Both the position numbers and the translations under genes were made by a program. Positions 1 to 12,004 of a DNA stretch of 64,000 bases are shown here, in pieces (positions within the stretch are counted from its first letter, which is position 1; every line of letters begins with the position of its first letter). Origin of the DNA: Molossus alvarezi (Eukaryota; Chordata; Mammalia; Chiroptera; Molossidae); assembly GCA_037176705.1 (NCBI GenBank), contig CM073887.1:29143501-29207500 (forward strand), in the 5' to 3' direction. The notes below the pieces were generated by a model. It was not told where the DNA came from, did no database searches, and was given only the letters and a program-made list of their open reading frames with translations.

Positions 1-1245
1 GACTGGAAAAGAGAAATAAAGGCATACAGATAAAAATGAAGGTCGGCAACCCTCTTACCATCATTACTGCTCAAGAGTTGAAATTGCAAAAGATAACACG
101 ATGGCCCAAACCAGGAGCTAGTAAGTTTAAATCTAGTCAACGTAGACTTTAAATTTTTCTTGTCAGCCTTGAAAGAGGTTGGATCATAGTCAGAAATCAA
201 GGTGAGTTATAAAAAAATAACAGTATGTATCTTGTCTACCTAAGTTTGCTGACTGTGATTTGTGTGTCATCCCACCTGCCTAAATATAACAGAAAGTGTA
301 GCATGATGGATGCAGAAAGGGCAAAGGAGACAGTTAAGGTCATTGCGGGAATTAGTCTAATTCTGCCTGTTTGGGCCTTTGTTGTTGGGAGAAATGTATT
401 CTTTTGCGATTCATTTCTAAAAATTTTTTTGGAGCTTGTTTAGGTAACCCTTGAAAGTTCTTTTATGTGCTTTTTTCTCCTATGAGAAATGTCTTCCCGG
501 GACCCGGCAATGATGTAGTGTATAACTAAATTCTCGAGCTTGAAAATGTGACGCTTTTGAGTTTCTTCTATTTAAATATTCACACGCTCAATTTGGGGAT
601 GTGTCAGAGATATAGTATAGCACTTAGCAAAACTAACAAAGCTATGTGTGTTCTATTAGCTGCAATTCGCCTATACTTAAGTAAATAATTTAGTTTATTT
701 TATTGCTGCCACATAATACCTTTAATAATGTGCAGAACAATGTTCTCTTCCTAAAATTGATTTACATTTCAAATACATGCATATTTCTATATATTCAGAT
801 ATACTTATATTTCAGAAATGTTGAGATATTTAGTCAGCAGTACAGTGTGCACATAGACAGACTTTAGGTAGTATTGTTTTTACCTCTTTTGTTAAAATTT
901 CCCATTCCTATTTTAAAAGTATCTAATTTGGGTTAGGAATGAAGTTTACTCTTACGCATAAATGAAACACACTTAGCAGGAGAATTGGTCATACATTTCT
1001 GATACCTAAGATAAGCAGACTGCCACATTGGATTATTTGTTTGTTGCTTTCAGACAACAATAAAATCTGAAAACTTAATATGAGGAACAATCTATTTTAT
1101 GGTTCTTATACTAAAGGCACTAAGTTACATTTACAATATAAAAATGGAATTTATTAAATATCAAATGATACTATTAAGATGCCCTTTACTGACTATACAA
1201 AATATATATTATTTCTAGAAAGTTCTGAAAATATAGCAAACATAT
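1..1245. other. No recognised feature
   Basis: AT-rich sequence. The longest open frame (225-443, plus strand, 72 codons) has no recognisable motif or splice context. I recognise no repeat here. Confidence 0.5.
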
Positions 1246-1254
1246 TAAATTAGT

Positions 1255-1440
1255 TTTTTCTTTTTATTAATTTTAGAAAGAAGGGGAGAGGGAGAGAGAG
1301 AGAGAGAGAAACATCATTGGCCACCTCCTGCATGCCCCCAACTGGGGATTTGGCCCATAACCTGAGCATGTGCTCTGACAGGGAATCGAACCTTAGTGCA
1401 TGGGTCAACTCTCAACCACTGAGCCATACCAGCTAGGCAC
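1255..1440 (-). mobile_element. Ves-type tRNA-derived SINE
   Basis: Read on the minus strand it starts with the tRNA-like head (complement of 'ccataccagctaggc'), has a mutated B box, a CT-rich 3' part seen here as a GA run at about 1287-1310, and an A-rich tail seen as T-rich sequence at 1255. The flanking duplication TAAATTAGT is at 1246-1254 and 1441-1449. Moderately diverged. Confidence 0.9.
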
Positions 1441-1534
1441 TAAATTAGTATTTCATTTCAGTTCAAGAGAATGAAGCAATTACCTCCAGATACGTATATA
1501 GAAAAAAAATGCCTTAGGCCTAAAAATTCTAGAT

Positions 1535-1771
1535 GGCTGGGAGGCTTAGTTGGTTGGAGCATCTTTCTATACACCAAAAGGTTGCAGGTTCGATCCTGGT
1601 CAGGGCACATACCTAGGTTGTGGGTTCAATCCCTGGTTGGGGGCAAGTATGAGAGGTAACCATTTAATGTTTCTCTCTCACATAGAAGTTTATCTTTCTT
1701 CCTCTCTCTCTAAAATTAAAAAGAACAAACAATGAACGTCCTTCGGTAAGGATTAAAACAAACAAAAACAG
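1535..1771 (+). mobile_element. Ves-type SINE, long-tail form
   Basis: The head 'ggctgggaggcttagttgg' is diverged, but the B box region (GGTTCGATCCTGG near 1588) and the line 'cagggcacatacc' are clear. The 3' part includes the 'cggtaaggatta' tail seen in one Ves subgroup. TSD AATTCTAGAT at 1525-1534 and 1772-1781. It is inverted relative to the SINE that ends 95 bp upstream. Confidence 0.85.
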
Positions 1772-1936
1772 AATTCTAGATAGAAGAGTTTCTAAATAAA
1801 ACTGAAATTTGACTATAAAATACAGTAGGAAAATCATGAGTGTTTTTTGTTTTGGTATTTTGTTTTGGTTATTGTTGTTGTTTGTTTTCCCACAAAAGTC
1901 ACAATAAAGGATGTTCACATTTAAGAAGATGAGAGA

Positions 1937-2119
1937 GCCTGCCTGGTGTGGCTCAGTGGATTGAACATTGTCCCATGGACTGAGAGGTCCCGGTTCAATT
2001 CCCATCCTGGTTAGGGCACATGCCCGGGGTTGTGGGTTTGATCCCTAGTAGAAAGCATGCAAAAGGCAGCTGCTCAATGTTTCTCTCTCACATCTATGTT
2101 TCTATCTCTTAAAAAAAAG
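1937..2119 (+). mobile_element. Ves-type SINE
   Basis: Head 'cctgcctggtgtggctcagtgg', B box region GGTTCAATTCC, CT-rich body and a short A8 tail. TSD GATGAGAGA at 1928-1936 and 2120-2128. Confidence 0.9.
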
Positions 2120-2128
2120 GATGAGAGA

Positions 2129-2830
2129 TTTTACGTTTAAGTACATGTTTTGACAAAAGGTCATTAATGATTGTTAAAAATATATTGACACTATTTCAGT
2201 CACTGAGGTTGAATCTAGATTAAAATAGGATAAAAAGAATATGGAGACTTTAATTTTAGTAATATAGATAATTACATATTAAAATACTTATGACTACAAA
2301 GTGGTTAGAAAGCTCCAACAATTACCATTTTTAAAATGAATAGTCAAATGTGCAGAAAAATAGAGGCATCATTAGAAGTCAAAAATTGAAGCAAAGTAGA
2401 AATGCAGAGTGATTTTTCTATTGTAAAAATCTAGAGGCTAGACTATATTCAGACAATTTGATTTTAACAAACGGTATAGACAGGGTTCATTACCTTCATC
2501 TATTGAATGACAGCAGTTGGAATTAAATTTCTGCAAAACTAGCACACTGAATGTAAATAAATAATAGAACTAATCTACTATTAAAAAAAACACACACACC
2601 TAAAACTTACATAGAGAATTGCTTAATTTCTACGTGAATAAACAGTTTTTCCAAAGGCTTATATAACCCATTATGTCCTCAGGATTATGTTTAAATTTAT
2701 GCTAATGCTTGTGGTAGAAACACAATTGCCAATTGGTTCTGAATCAAATCACTTTTCTGTTCCTGGAAACAGTGCAATACAATAAAGCAAATCTATAATA
2801 TTTTTTAGAAAAACTAGGAGTTTGAAGAAA
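2129..2830. other. No recognised feature
   Basis: AT-rich single-copy-looking sequence with a short AC run near 2590. No open frame or repeat that I can name. Confidence 0.5.
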
Positions 2831-2847
2831 CCTCAAATTATAATTTC

Positions 2848-3097
2848 TTTTTTTAAAGGCAAATTTTTTTTTTTGTAAGGATTTTTAATTGATTTATAGA
2901 GAGAGAGGAAGAGAGGAGAAGGAGAAAAAAAAAACATTGATGTGAGAGTGAAGCTTTTATTGATGGGCTGCCTCCTGCACACCCCCTTCTGGGGATTGAG
3001 CCTGCAACCCAGGTGTGTGCCCTGACCAGGAATTGAACCGACAGCCTTTCAGTACCCCAGACACTGCCCTACCAACTTAGCCACACCCAGCCAGGGC
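2848..3097 (-). mobile_element. Ves-type SINE
   Basis: The minus-strand head is read as 'cacacccagccagggc' at the right end. The A-rich tail is T-rich sequence at about 2850-2890. The flanks CTCAAATTATAATTT (left) and CTCCAATTACAATTT (right) form a duplication with two mismatches, so this is an older copy. Confidence 0.85.
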
Positions 3098-3389
3098 TCC
3101 AATTACAATTTATATGTATGAATTCCCCCTCACAAAATTCAGATAATCAGAGTATGCAGCAAGTTCTACTAGAAGTTACAATAATATAGCAAAGAAGCGT
3201 GACCCATAGTGAGGGTTCTAATGATGTCAGATCTTCGAAACAGTTTTCTATAAGAAGAAACCACTCTGAGTGGAATTGCTATGATTAGGGCTACAAACAA
3301 ATCGTGTATGAAAACTCTGAAGAGAGTAAGAACAAAAATGCTGAGGGAAGCACCACGGGGAATAGACAAAACATCGGCCAAAAATAAAC

Positions 3390-3556
3390 CTTCTTAAAAT
3401 CCAAAGAACTGATTATGTGTATATGTATAATCAATGGATACAGACAATAATGTGCTGAAGATGAGGTGGGTTGGGGGGTAGTGGGGAGGAGGGTATCCAT
3501 GGGGTTAAAAGGGAGGGTCATCTGTAATACTTTCAACAAAAAAGATCAAAAATAAA
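3390..3556 (+). mobile_element. 3' end of an L1/HAL1-type LINE
   Basis: The order 'accaatggacacagacaata-like', G-rich stretch, 'catctgtaatac' and a terminal AATAAA matches, on the plus strand, the 3' end of the complete HAL1 at 15.9 kb. Severely 5'-truncated. The start is approximate and no TSD was identified. Confidence 0.65.
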
Positions 3557-3559
3557 TTT

Positions 3560-4130
3560 TCTCACTTTGGAAGGTAGGAGCTTTGCCACTTGGGGGCACT
3601 GCCTTTTGAGGGACCTGAAGGAGGTCATAGCTGGCAATATAACACTTCCTGAACCTGGTAAATTCTGAGAGGTGTGGCCCCTCAGATACTAAAGGAAGAA
3701 TATATCAGTGTGACAACGAGGGGGGCAGCCCTTGACTTAGAAAAGACAACTTGGCATGAAGGCTTATCTGGCTCAATGCCATCTCAAAAGAAAACTTGTG
3801 AAGAACTGTTACAGAAAAATCCAGTTCTTTCAGCTATGTGTAGCAAAAAGAATTGGCATAACACCCATAGGAAGACACTGAGAGAATGCAAAGGGAAAGT
3901 GTTTGTGTGAGAGAATGAGAAAGCTAGAGAGAATGCTAAATTGTTTGCCAGCTATATTTTGAAGGTAGCTAAAATTTTCCCAGGAACAAAATTCATGTCA
4001 TGGTGAGGGGGCACGCAGTATCTTTCTAGGAACGCCGCTTTTAAGGTGTGAAAATGAAGATACTTTCTAGGAATATTATTGGACATCAGAAGAGACTGCT
4101 CTTTCCTGTATTTAATGGAGTGCAATAATG
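3560..4130. other. No recognised feature
   Basis: A 78-codon frame lies at 3674-3910 on the plus strand. It has no motif, signal or splice context I can support. Confidence 0.4.
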
Positions 4131-4700
4131 TAGCATTTTTCTGTGCTGAAATAGATGGTCTTTAGGAGGATGCGATGTTTGATAAAGGATCAAGAAAGGA
4201 TAATGGAGGTGCAAATTCTTGATAAGGTGGGAGAGGACCCAGCTCACACATGGAGCGAGGAACTGATCACCGAAAAGATAAGGGATGCTGCTGGCAAGGA
4301 AATAGTGAAGAAGAAAGAAAAAAGCAGCAGCAGACATTGGTATTTTCATAGACTCAGTCCTGAGAAGATTGAAATGTTTCTATCTGACAGTTTCTATTTT
4401 CACAATGAAATATTAGGTAATTATCAGCTCAAATTGTGTACTTGATCATGATAAGGGATGAGGGATCATTGAAGAGTGAGGAAAAAGGTGAAATATTGTA
4501 CAGAAAAGAGGTGTGAACTTAATGATGCATCATTTTTTAAAAATGATATCCAGTAGCATGAGAAAAAGGTATGAAAGGGTAGGAGGAAAAGCTCAAAATA
4601 CAGTGTTTCTTATAGATGTTATGATAGTCAGAAAAATCATAAGTAGTACACAAATTAAAGGAGTTGATATTCACATTCCCAAGCCCGTTTCCCATTGAAG
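4130..4700 (-). mobile_element. Possible L2 (LINE-2) relic
   Basis: Purine-rich text such as 'ttaggaggatgcgatgtttgataaaggatc' and 'gaagagtgaggaaaaaggtg' has the look of antisense L2 ORF2-region sequence. A 96-codon frame (4155-4445, plus) is in the antisense direction and is probably chance. Weak call. Confidence 0.35.
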
Positions 4701-4709
4701 TCAGATGAT

Positions 4710-5855
4710 TTCCCACTGTATCCAGATGGCAAATGTTAACAATTGGAAGGTGTAGTCTTTGAGATTTTTTATGAGTTCATTGAGATATATGTGTGTATAC
4801 ATATATACTAATTTTATGTCTGTCTAGCTATCTACCTAATTTATTTATTTTTTTACAAAAGTGGTATCTATTTTCGTGGTAGCCCTTTCTTTAACATCAT
4901 GTAAGATCTATTTCATTCTTATAATGGTTATGTGATACCCATGATACAAGTATGTTATGCATTAGTTATGTACTTTCCTGTTTCTGAAAATTTAAATGAT
5001 TATCAGACTTACTACTATGAAAATGATATTATGAGCAGTATGTATGTATATAAGCACTGGGAAAAGTATGATAGAACTAATGTTACTTTCTGAGATCTAT
5101 TATTCACATTTTTATATAGTGTTTGATTATTAGTGTGCTTGTGTATATTTCTTTATTACACTTTTCTAGGATATTCTGTGAAAATAATAGGTATTTTGCT
5201 TGAATATGTTGGTTTAATATTTACTAATACTGGCTAAAATTAAACTTTCTTATCAGTCTACCTTAAAATGTACACATGAAGGTATTAATGAAACCTAAGT
5301 CAAAATTCTGACCCTTAAGCCACTTTCTGATATTAGGTAAACAAGGTATGTACATAGGCTTATTTGGAAATATTTGTACCTACATTTCAAAAAGCAGAAT
5401 TGCCAAATATATTAACATACATAACACACATGCTATCAAGTATTTAAAACATATACCACATTTGTGATATATATATATAACAAATAATACATACATTCTG
5501 TGTATACATATTTAGTTTTGTGAGAAATAGAAGCAAATATAATTATGTGTGTACACACAGAATATCTCTGAAGGGATACAAAAGAAACTGCTAAGGGTCA
5601 TTGCCCTCATTAAGGGAACTGGGATAGAAATACGGGCTTACTTTAATTTTCACCAGCCTCTCTTGGACACTGGAATTTTTAAGCATCACATGTTTGTATT
5701 ATTCAATTCTAAAATTATTTGAAAAGTAGAATTATGTGAATAATTTTATACCCATTCCTCCTTTCAAGAATGTTAACTCCCTTAGTCTTCTATGGGCAAA
5801 TCTTTTTTTAAACATAAAATGAGTGAGTTAAAGTATTACCAGTGAAAGAGAACTC
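4710..5855. other. No recognised feature
   Basis: AT-rich. Contains a small imperfect inverted repeat (arms 5495-5510 and 5545-5563) described in the findings. Confidence 0.45.
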
Positions 5856-5859
5856 ATAT

Positions 5860-6310
5860 TGTTACAGTTCTGATTAGTGCTAGATACTGTGCTATGTACT
5901 CATATATGTTAAAATATCTAATAATCACATGCTGCCATCAACTTATGAAAGTGGTGTTATCTCACTTTTAAGACAACACAATTAAGAAGACAAATAATTT
6001 ACTTATTAAAGACTGAATATCTATGCGTCTGTCTATTTTGTTCATTTGAGTCTACCTGTGAGTGAAATCATATGGTACTTGTGTTTCTCTGACTGGCGTA
6101 TTTCACTGAGCATAACTTCACTTGGGGTGGTGAACACACAGTACAATATGCAGATGATGTATTATGGAACTGTACACCTAAAACCTGTATAATTTGATTC
6201 ACCAATGTGACTCCAATAAATTCAATAATTTTTTTTTTTTTTAAAGACTGAGTAACTTGAATGTATGGAGGCAGGATTCCAATCCTGCTCTCACTGATTA
6301 CATAATGCAG
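5860..6310 (-). repeat. MIR SINE, split by an L1 insertion
   Basis: 5860-6013 reads as antisense MIR ('gctagatactgtgctatgtact', then 'gaaagtggtgttatctcactttt'). After the L1 piece the match resumes at about 6243 with 'gagtaacttgaatg' and 'gcaggattccaatcctg'. The continuity across the insertion fixes the L1 borders. Confidence 0.7.
6014..6242 (+). mobile_element. Short L1 insertion with inverted 5' part
   Basis: 6020-6105 reads as antisense L1 3'-region text ('gtgagtgaaatcatatggtact...tttctctgactggcgtatttcactgagcat'). From about 6112 the sequence is a sense-strand L1 3' end ('ggtggtgaacacacagtacaatatg' to 'ccaataaattcaataa'), the same family as 39.2-39.46 kb and, inverted, 30.7 kb. TTAAAGACTGA is repeated at both borders. 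The structure fits twin-primed L1 insertion. Confidence 0.65.
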
Positions 6311-6314
6311 GTAT

Positions 6315-6912
6315 ATATGTAGATAACACTGAAAGTATACAAATAACATATTAAGAGAGATGTGTGGAAAAAGAACATATTTCAGAATAATTATATATGA
6401 AGCGTAAATGAAGCCTATTCAGCAGACGGGAAATCAGGGGGAGGAGAAAAATAAAGAATAAAACGAGTCCACTGCTGGAACTACTGAGTTTTAAAAAGGC
6501 CAAGAAGCAGGACACTTTCTGGACGCTGTCTCAGCTCTGTGCTACAATTTCAAAAAGAAGGAAGTGGTAGTAACGAGGGGGAATGGAGCAGTGGGACTTC
6601 CAGGTGGGAAGATGTAAAGTAAGACCGGAAAATACACGGGACAGAAATGAACACGGTCATACCTGGAGATGCCTTTAGTAAAAGTCATGATCCTGCACAG
6701 AACAATGAAAAAAAGATTAGTCAGAATCAAAATTGAGTGGCCCACATAACAAAAAATGTCAGACGTGAATTATTATCTGAATAATCATACAAATTCAAAA
6801 AGGTAGGTGATAGTTCACAGCATAAAAATAATGACTAAGCTGTGGGTATAAAAATGTCACCATCTGAACATGATAGGCAATATTAAAACAAGCAAGAGCA
6901 CAAATGCCACTG

Positions 6913-6950
<38 letters not shown>

Positions 6951-8055
6951 TAAATGACAGAGTAAATAATGAAGAATTTCTGTTAGGCATGAAACACTGG
7001 AAACTTCAACAAGAAGTAAGTCAGTAACAAGTAATACAAAAAACAAATTTACCTATTATTAAACTTATAAAAATAACCTAAAATGGCTAAAATGATGTCA
7101 TAATTTTAGAGTGTAAAAATGTAACCTTTTAGAATTCAGGAGAAATAAAATGATAACTGATAGGCTTGTAGGTTTTACTAACTCAAAATGGAATATTAGG
7201 ATCATTTTTGGAAGTGAACTGAAAATGGCCATATTACCAGCACAGCTTGACACAGTGTGTTTGTGACAGGAGATTTTCATGCATAATTGGAAAACCTAGG
7301 AAAATAGCATCCTTTCTATGTACCAGACCTTCCCATGCATAAGGAAGCGAAAGCTGTTAGAAATAAAATTATGCATAATGGAAGATTAATTAGCAGAAAA
7401 TCAAGAACCAGTAAAGAGAACGTGAATTTTGAGAATGAAAAAGGAGGATTAGGGACTCAGAGGAACTAAATTAAAAATGTTAATGTTGGTACTAAAATAA
7501 GAATAATAGATTTAGGAAGACTGGGATCTTTGTATATGAAACAGAAAAAGAATAGTACAGTACTTTCAAAGAAAGATAGTCCTGAATGAGGGGAAAGTAG
7601 AAAGCAGAGAGAGAAATAATTTTGAGAGTGAGACAATTTTATGCATCAGGAGAGAAAAAAGTTAACACGTGTATGAAATATACATGAGTTTTTCAAAAGA
7701 GCATAAAGAAGAGATAGAAAACAGCCAAGATTTAAAAACTCAAAAGAACCCTTCCTTGTGAATAATCTATGCAGCCTGTATCATTTCCTAAGAACTATTC
7801 ATATAAACAATACACATATACACAATATCCAGTCATATTTCTAGAAAGGAAAGAAACCCTAAATATCAGAAATCTGTGTAAAATACGTTTTTGAGTTTCA
7901 AATTCTTGTGATAGTGAAGAAAAGTGAGACTTCATGAGCTCCAACATGGACTTGAGAAGGTCTCCTGGAGGAGAGCCGATCTGACTAGCAGCTAGCAAGA
8001 CTCTTCTAGGACCTTTGTACTGGTGTCCATAATGTACAGATGTTTTTTTAGTGTT
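6315..8055. other. No recognised gene or dated repeat apart from a microsatellite
   Basis: Purine-rich, AT-rich sequence. No exon-like frame. The (TG)18 tract at 6914-6949 is listed separately. Confidence 0.45.
6914..6949. repeat. (TG)18 microsatellite
   Basis: Eighteen uninterrupted TG units, 36 bp. It is pure, so probably length-variable. Confidence 0.97.
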
Positions 8056-8059
8056 TATT

Positions 8060-8640
8060 TTTTCTTTTTTAAAACAAACATTTTTATTGATGTAGAACAC
8101 AAATAAAGATTTACAGATCCTAAGTGGAGATGGCAATGGATTAAAACAAATGAACTCATTTGTTTTAGCCACTACCCAACAAAATAGTATCAACACCAGA
8201 AACATCCTGTCTTCTCAAGATTACTATACCCAACAGGTAACATTATATTGATTAAAACCAAAGATCACTATTTTGTCTATTTTTGAACTTTAAAAAAATG
8301 GAGTTGTATAATACAGATTCCTTCATAATTGACCTCTTGCACTCCATAGTATTTTTGAGAGATTCAACTATGCTCTTAGATTAAACAGAAATTCATTTGT
8401 TTTTATTGTTAGATAATATTCTAATTTAAGAATATACCATATATTTTATTATTCATATAAATTAAGGTGTTTACCTTTGTAGCTATTATGGATAATGTGA
8501 AAAAACTTCTAAGATAAAATGTTGAGGAACATATTGCATATTTGTTTTAGATAATTTCCTAGGGCATGTATATGTTTAATTTATTAGATGTCATCAATAT
8601 TTTTTCCCTGAGTGACTTTAACAGTTCGCTGACCACCACC
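8060..8640 (-). mobile_element. Ancient L1M 3' region
   Basis: Antisense text resembles mammalian L1M 3' UTR: 'cattttttattgatgtagaac', 'tttgaactttaaaaaaatggagttgtataatac', 'tagctattatggataatg'. A 136-codon minus-strand frame (8205-7795) overlaps its start and shows no motif I can name. Highly diverged. Confidence 0.55.
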
Positions 8641-8699
8641 CATGTATGAGAGGACATAAAGATATAAGGCATTTTTATTCATATAATGGAAAACTCAGT

Positions 8700-9780
8700 G
8701 CTAAGAGATCAGAGCTCCTGAAATTGATTTATAGTTTTATGCAAATCTAACTAAAATTTCTGTATTTTTTTTTGTTTTAGTATAATTTGGAAAGCTAAAT
8801 CTAAAATGTATAGGGGTATCAAAGTATTAAAAATAATCTTGAAATAATAAAATAATATTAGGGATATTCTTATTATATTTCAAGAATTGTTATAAAGTTA
8901 CAGTAAATAAGATATGGTCACATTGGCCTGTGGTTAAAAAAATATTTTAACAGAATAAAAAGTAGTGTTCAGAATAAGACCCCCATATATAAGCTCAATT
9001 TATTTCAATTAAACTACCAATATAATAAAAACTTTAACAATAGAGACTTTTTCAACCTATGGCTTGCAAAAACTGGATAGTCTAATAGGAGAAAAAAATA
9101 AAACTCAATCCCTACCTCAAACCAAAATAAATAAAAAGGAATGCTAATATGAGGTATATCATATATCTAAATGGAAAAGTAAAAACTTACAAATTTTTAG
9201 AAGACTACCGAAGCACAGTATATCACCTACACTAAGTTGGATTGGGAAACATTTATTAGAACATATAGGTCAAATAAAAATATTAAAGTGCACTTAAAGA
9301 AATAAAGATCCTGAATTTCAAATAGCATTTAAAGAAAAGTAAGGCACACACTGGGAAAAATACTTGCAAGATTCTTTTTGGGTAAAATACACATCTAAAA
9401 TGTATAAAAGACTCTTTAAACTCAATAATAAAAAGACAGTTAACTCAAAATCTAAAATTTCATAAGGTTGCAACAGACATATCACCTAAGATATGTTGTA
9501 ATATTGCTATATATACACAACAATGGCTAAAATTTAAAATAAAAAAATATATGAAGCATTGCCAAGAATGTGGAGCAGTTGGAGCTATCATATAATGTTC
9601 TTGAGAATGTGAACTGGGAAAACTACAGAAAACATTTTAGAAGGTTTTTTGTTTTAAAGTTAAAAATAACCTACCCTTTAATGTAGCAATAGAATGAGAA
9701 AAGAAAGCATACAACCCTAAAATAAACTTGTATGAGAATGAACACAAAAGCATTAAACTTATATTTGAAGTTTAAGATTG
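8700..9780 (+). pseudogene. Ancient L1M ORF2 C-terminal remnant
   Basis: The nucleotide order follows L1 ORF2 from just after the reverse-transcriptase domain to near the Cys-rich end. Landmarks are 'ttataaagttacagtaa' with 'ggtcacattggcctg' (the YKATV...YWH region), 'tcaatccctacctca' (LTPY region), 'ctcaataataaaaagac', and 'gaatgtggagcagttggagc' with 'tgggaaaactacagaaaac' (the final zinc-knuckle region). Stops and indels occur throughout, so no product is possible. It lies back to back with the antisense L1M piece at 8.06-8.64 kb, so the pair may be two insertions or one rearranged element. Confidence 0.7.
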
Positions 9781-10079
9781 ATAGCACTTTCCAAGTTCCT
9801 TTGAGGTCATAATTGTCATTATGCCATAAAAAATACCAACTACTTAAACAATTTTCTAACCTCTTTCAATAATATCGCTTCAAGTTGCATTTGGTAATTA
9901 CTGTTAGAGACTCTCTTTTTTTTCACTTCTATCTTAATATCTTATTTTATCTCCTACCCTTTCCTCTACCCCTGTTTTTTTTAAATGCCTATCTTCAATA
10001 TACAGTTTATGTTTTCTATAATGTCTGATTTCACATGGATAGTAGGTGTTTAAGAGAAGGACACATTTGTTTTTAAAGT

Positions 10080-10690
10080 ATTATAATGTTCAATCAAGAT
10101 GGGATGCTGAAGCTTGAACTATGGTTTTGACAGTGAATTTAGGGATATATTTTGGAGATAAAAATGACTGGATATGAGATAGTTCAGAAATTCAAAAATA
10201 AATCTTGGGTTTCTAGAATGCAGAATGGAACAGATAGTTGTGACAACCAAAAAGGGGTGAGTTTTGTGGGAAGATCAGAACTTTTGCAGAAGGTCAAGGA
10301 TTTTGTTTTGAACATATTAAAAGTGAAATCAATGTAATGATATCTATAGTAGTAATTTGTTATAGAGTATGGTACTATCAAGAAAAGGACCAGAGAGCCT
10401 AGAAGTCATCTATAAGAAAAATGTGGTAACTCAAGGAGCGTGTATACAGTGAAGATGGAGGAGGTTCCCATGTGAAACCTGAGAAAACCTAATAGAGCCA
10501 AGGGTAAGGGAGGATGCCATGGCATTAGGCTGAGTTGTGTCAGAGGAGATAAAAGGACTGAAAAGAGAGCTTAATGTAATAAAGCTAAGAGGAAAATGTT
10601 TCAAGAACATATTTGAAAGAAATTCCAAAAGATAACCTTGGAATTGGGTAGTGTGAAAATCAATGAATGTATCAAGAACTGTTCTCATGG
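10080..10690 (-). mobile_element. L2 relic
   Basis: 'gggatatattttggagataaaaatgac' and the following purine-rich order match antisense L2 ORF2 text of the kind also seen at 12.7-13.7 kb. Borders are approximate. Confidence 0.45.
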
Positions 10691-11535
10691 AATTTTAGGA
10701 ACTCTCCTAACTCAGATCTCAGGTGAATTCAAGAAAAGTTATGATTTGGTAAATTGTTCCAATTTTCTTATTCCTAAGGCAGATATAATGCATTTTTTAT
10801 CTTTCTAGATCATAAGCAGAAGCCAAAAGATCATCAATATGTATTTTATTTGTTGGAGTGACTCACTGTTAGCAGTAGATACTGTCATAAACACACTTAT
10901 AACATGGCAAGAGCAAAAAACTAGTATAAATAATTTGATCATGGGCTTAATCATTCCCTTACATGCTCTTAATGTTCCTGGAAATGTTAAGGTTTCACCC
11001 ATGTGCCACTATGTCCTATTTTTGCTTTTGATTTTATATCAGTAGATATTGTCAAAGGGAAATATGTCTAGGCTGACCATTAAGTTTTAATTCTTTCAAT
11101 TAAATTATAATTCATTTTTCCATTTTTAAAAAATGTATTGGAGAAAAACATAAAAAGAGTGCATGCAAAAAACATAGTAAATAAATAAAAAATGTATTGA
11201 CTTAGGGATTTGGTAAAATATTAATTATATGAGAAATTTCAGAAACAAATTACTGCATGAAAACACAAACCAAGTATAGTTTGTGGAAGAATAAATCACT
11301 AGAGATGAATACATTAAAGACTTGAGAAGCTCAGTTATTGAGTGTATCAACCAATGGGATATTGAAGTCAATCAAGAAGATAGCAGGATTAAGGTAGAAG
11401 GTTGACTGATGCAGACACCAAAGGTTCAATGAATAAATTAATGACTGCAACATCTGTAGCTGAAAGCAAAAAAGCAAAGACACAGTACAATATATTCAAA
11501 TTTTATTAGCCTCAATAGATCAGGTTTTTATTTTT
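10690..11535. other. No recognised feature
   Basis: Overlapping 65- and 68-codon frames at about 10,805-11,045 on opposite strands are the only open frames. Neither resembles a known protein. Confidence 0.45.
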
Positions 11536-11550
11536 AAAATTTTTACATCA

Positions 11551-11770
11551 GCCTGGCTGGTATGGCTCAATGGTTTAGTGTTGACCCATGCACCAAGAGG
11601 TAACCGGTTCAATTCCCAGTCAGGACACATGCCCAAGTGGTGGGCCAAATTCCCAGTGTAGGGCATGCAGGAAGTGGCCAATCGATGCTCTCTCTCATTG
11701 ATGTTTTTCTCTCTCCCTCTCCCTTCCTCTCTCTCTCAAATCAATAAAGAAAAAAACTTTTTTTAAAAAA
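11551..11770 (+). mobile_element. Ves-type SINE
   Basis: Head 'gcctggctggtatggctcaatgg', B box region GGTTCAATTCC, CT-rich 3' part with 'tctctctctcaaatcaataaag', then an A/T-rich tail. TSD TTTACATCA at 11542-11550 and 11771-11779. Confidence 0.92.
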
Positions 11771-11834
11771 TTTACATCAATGATAACAAGGGTGAGGTAG
11801 TAATGGTCTGGAATAATAATATTATTCTACATCA

Positions 11835-12000
11835 TGTGAATGCTAATATTGTGTTTTAGTAGCTGTGCTAAGAACTATATATAGATTACCTCATTTAGGT
11901 TCCCAAGATGAACCAATGATTAAGTATAATTATTTGGATTTGAACCCCAGTAGACAGAAGAAGACCCTATGTGTGGAATCACCATATCACACTACTTAAA
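11835..12000 (-). repeat. MIR SINE
   Basis: Antisense MIR order: 'gtagctgtgctaagaactat', 'gattacctcatttagg', 'ttggatttgaaccccag'. Diverged. Confidence 0.6.
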
Positions 12001-12004
12001 TAAG

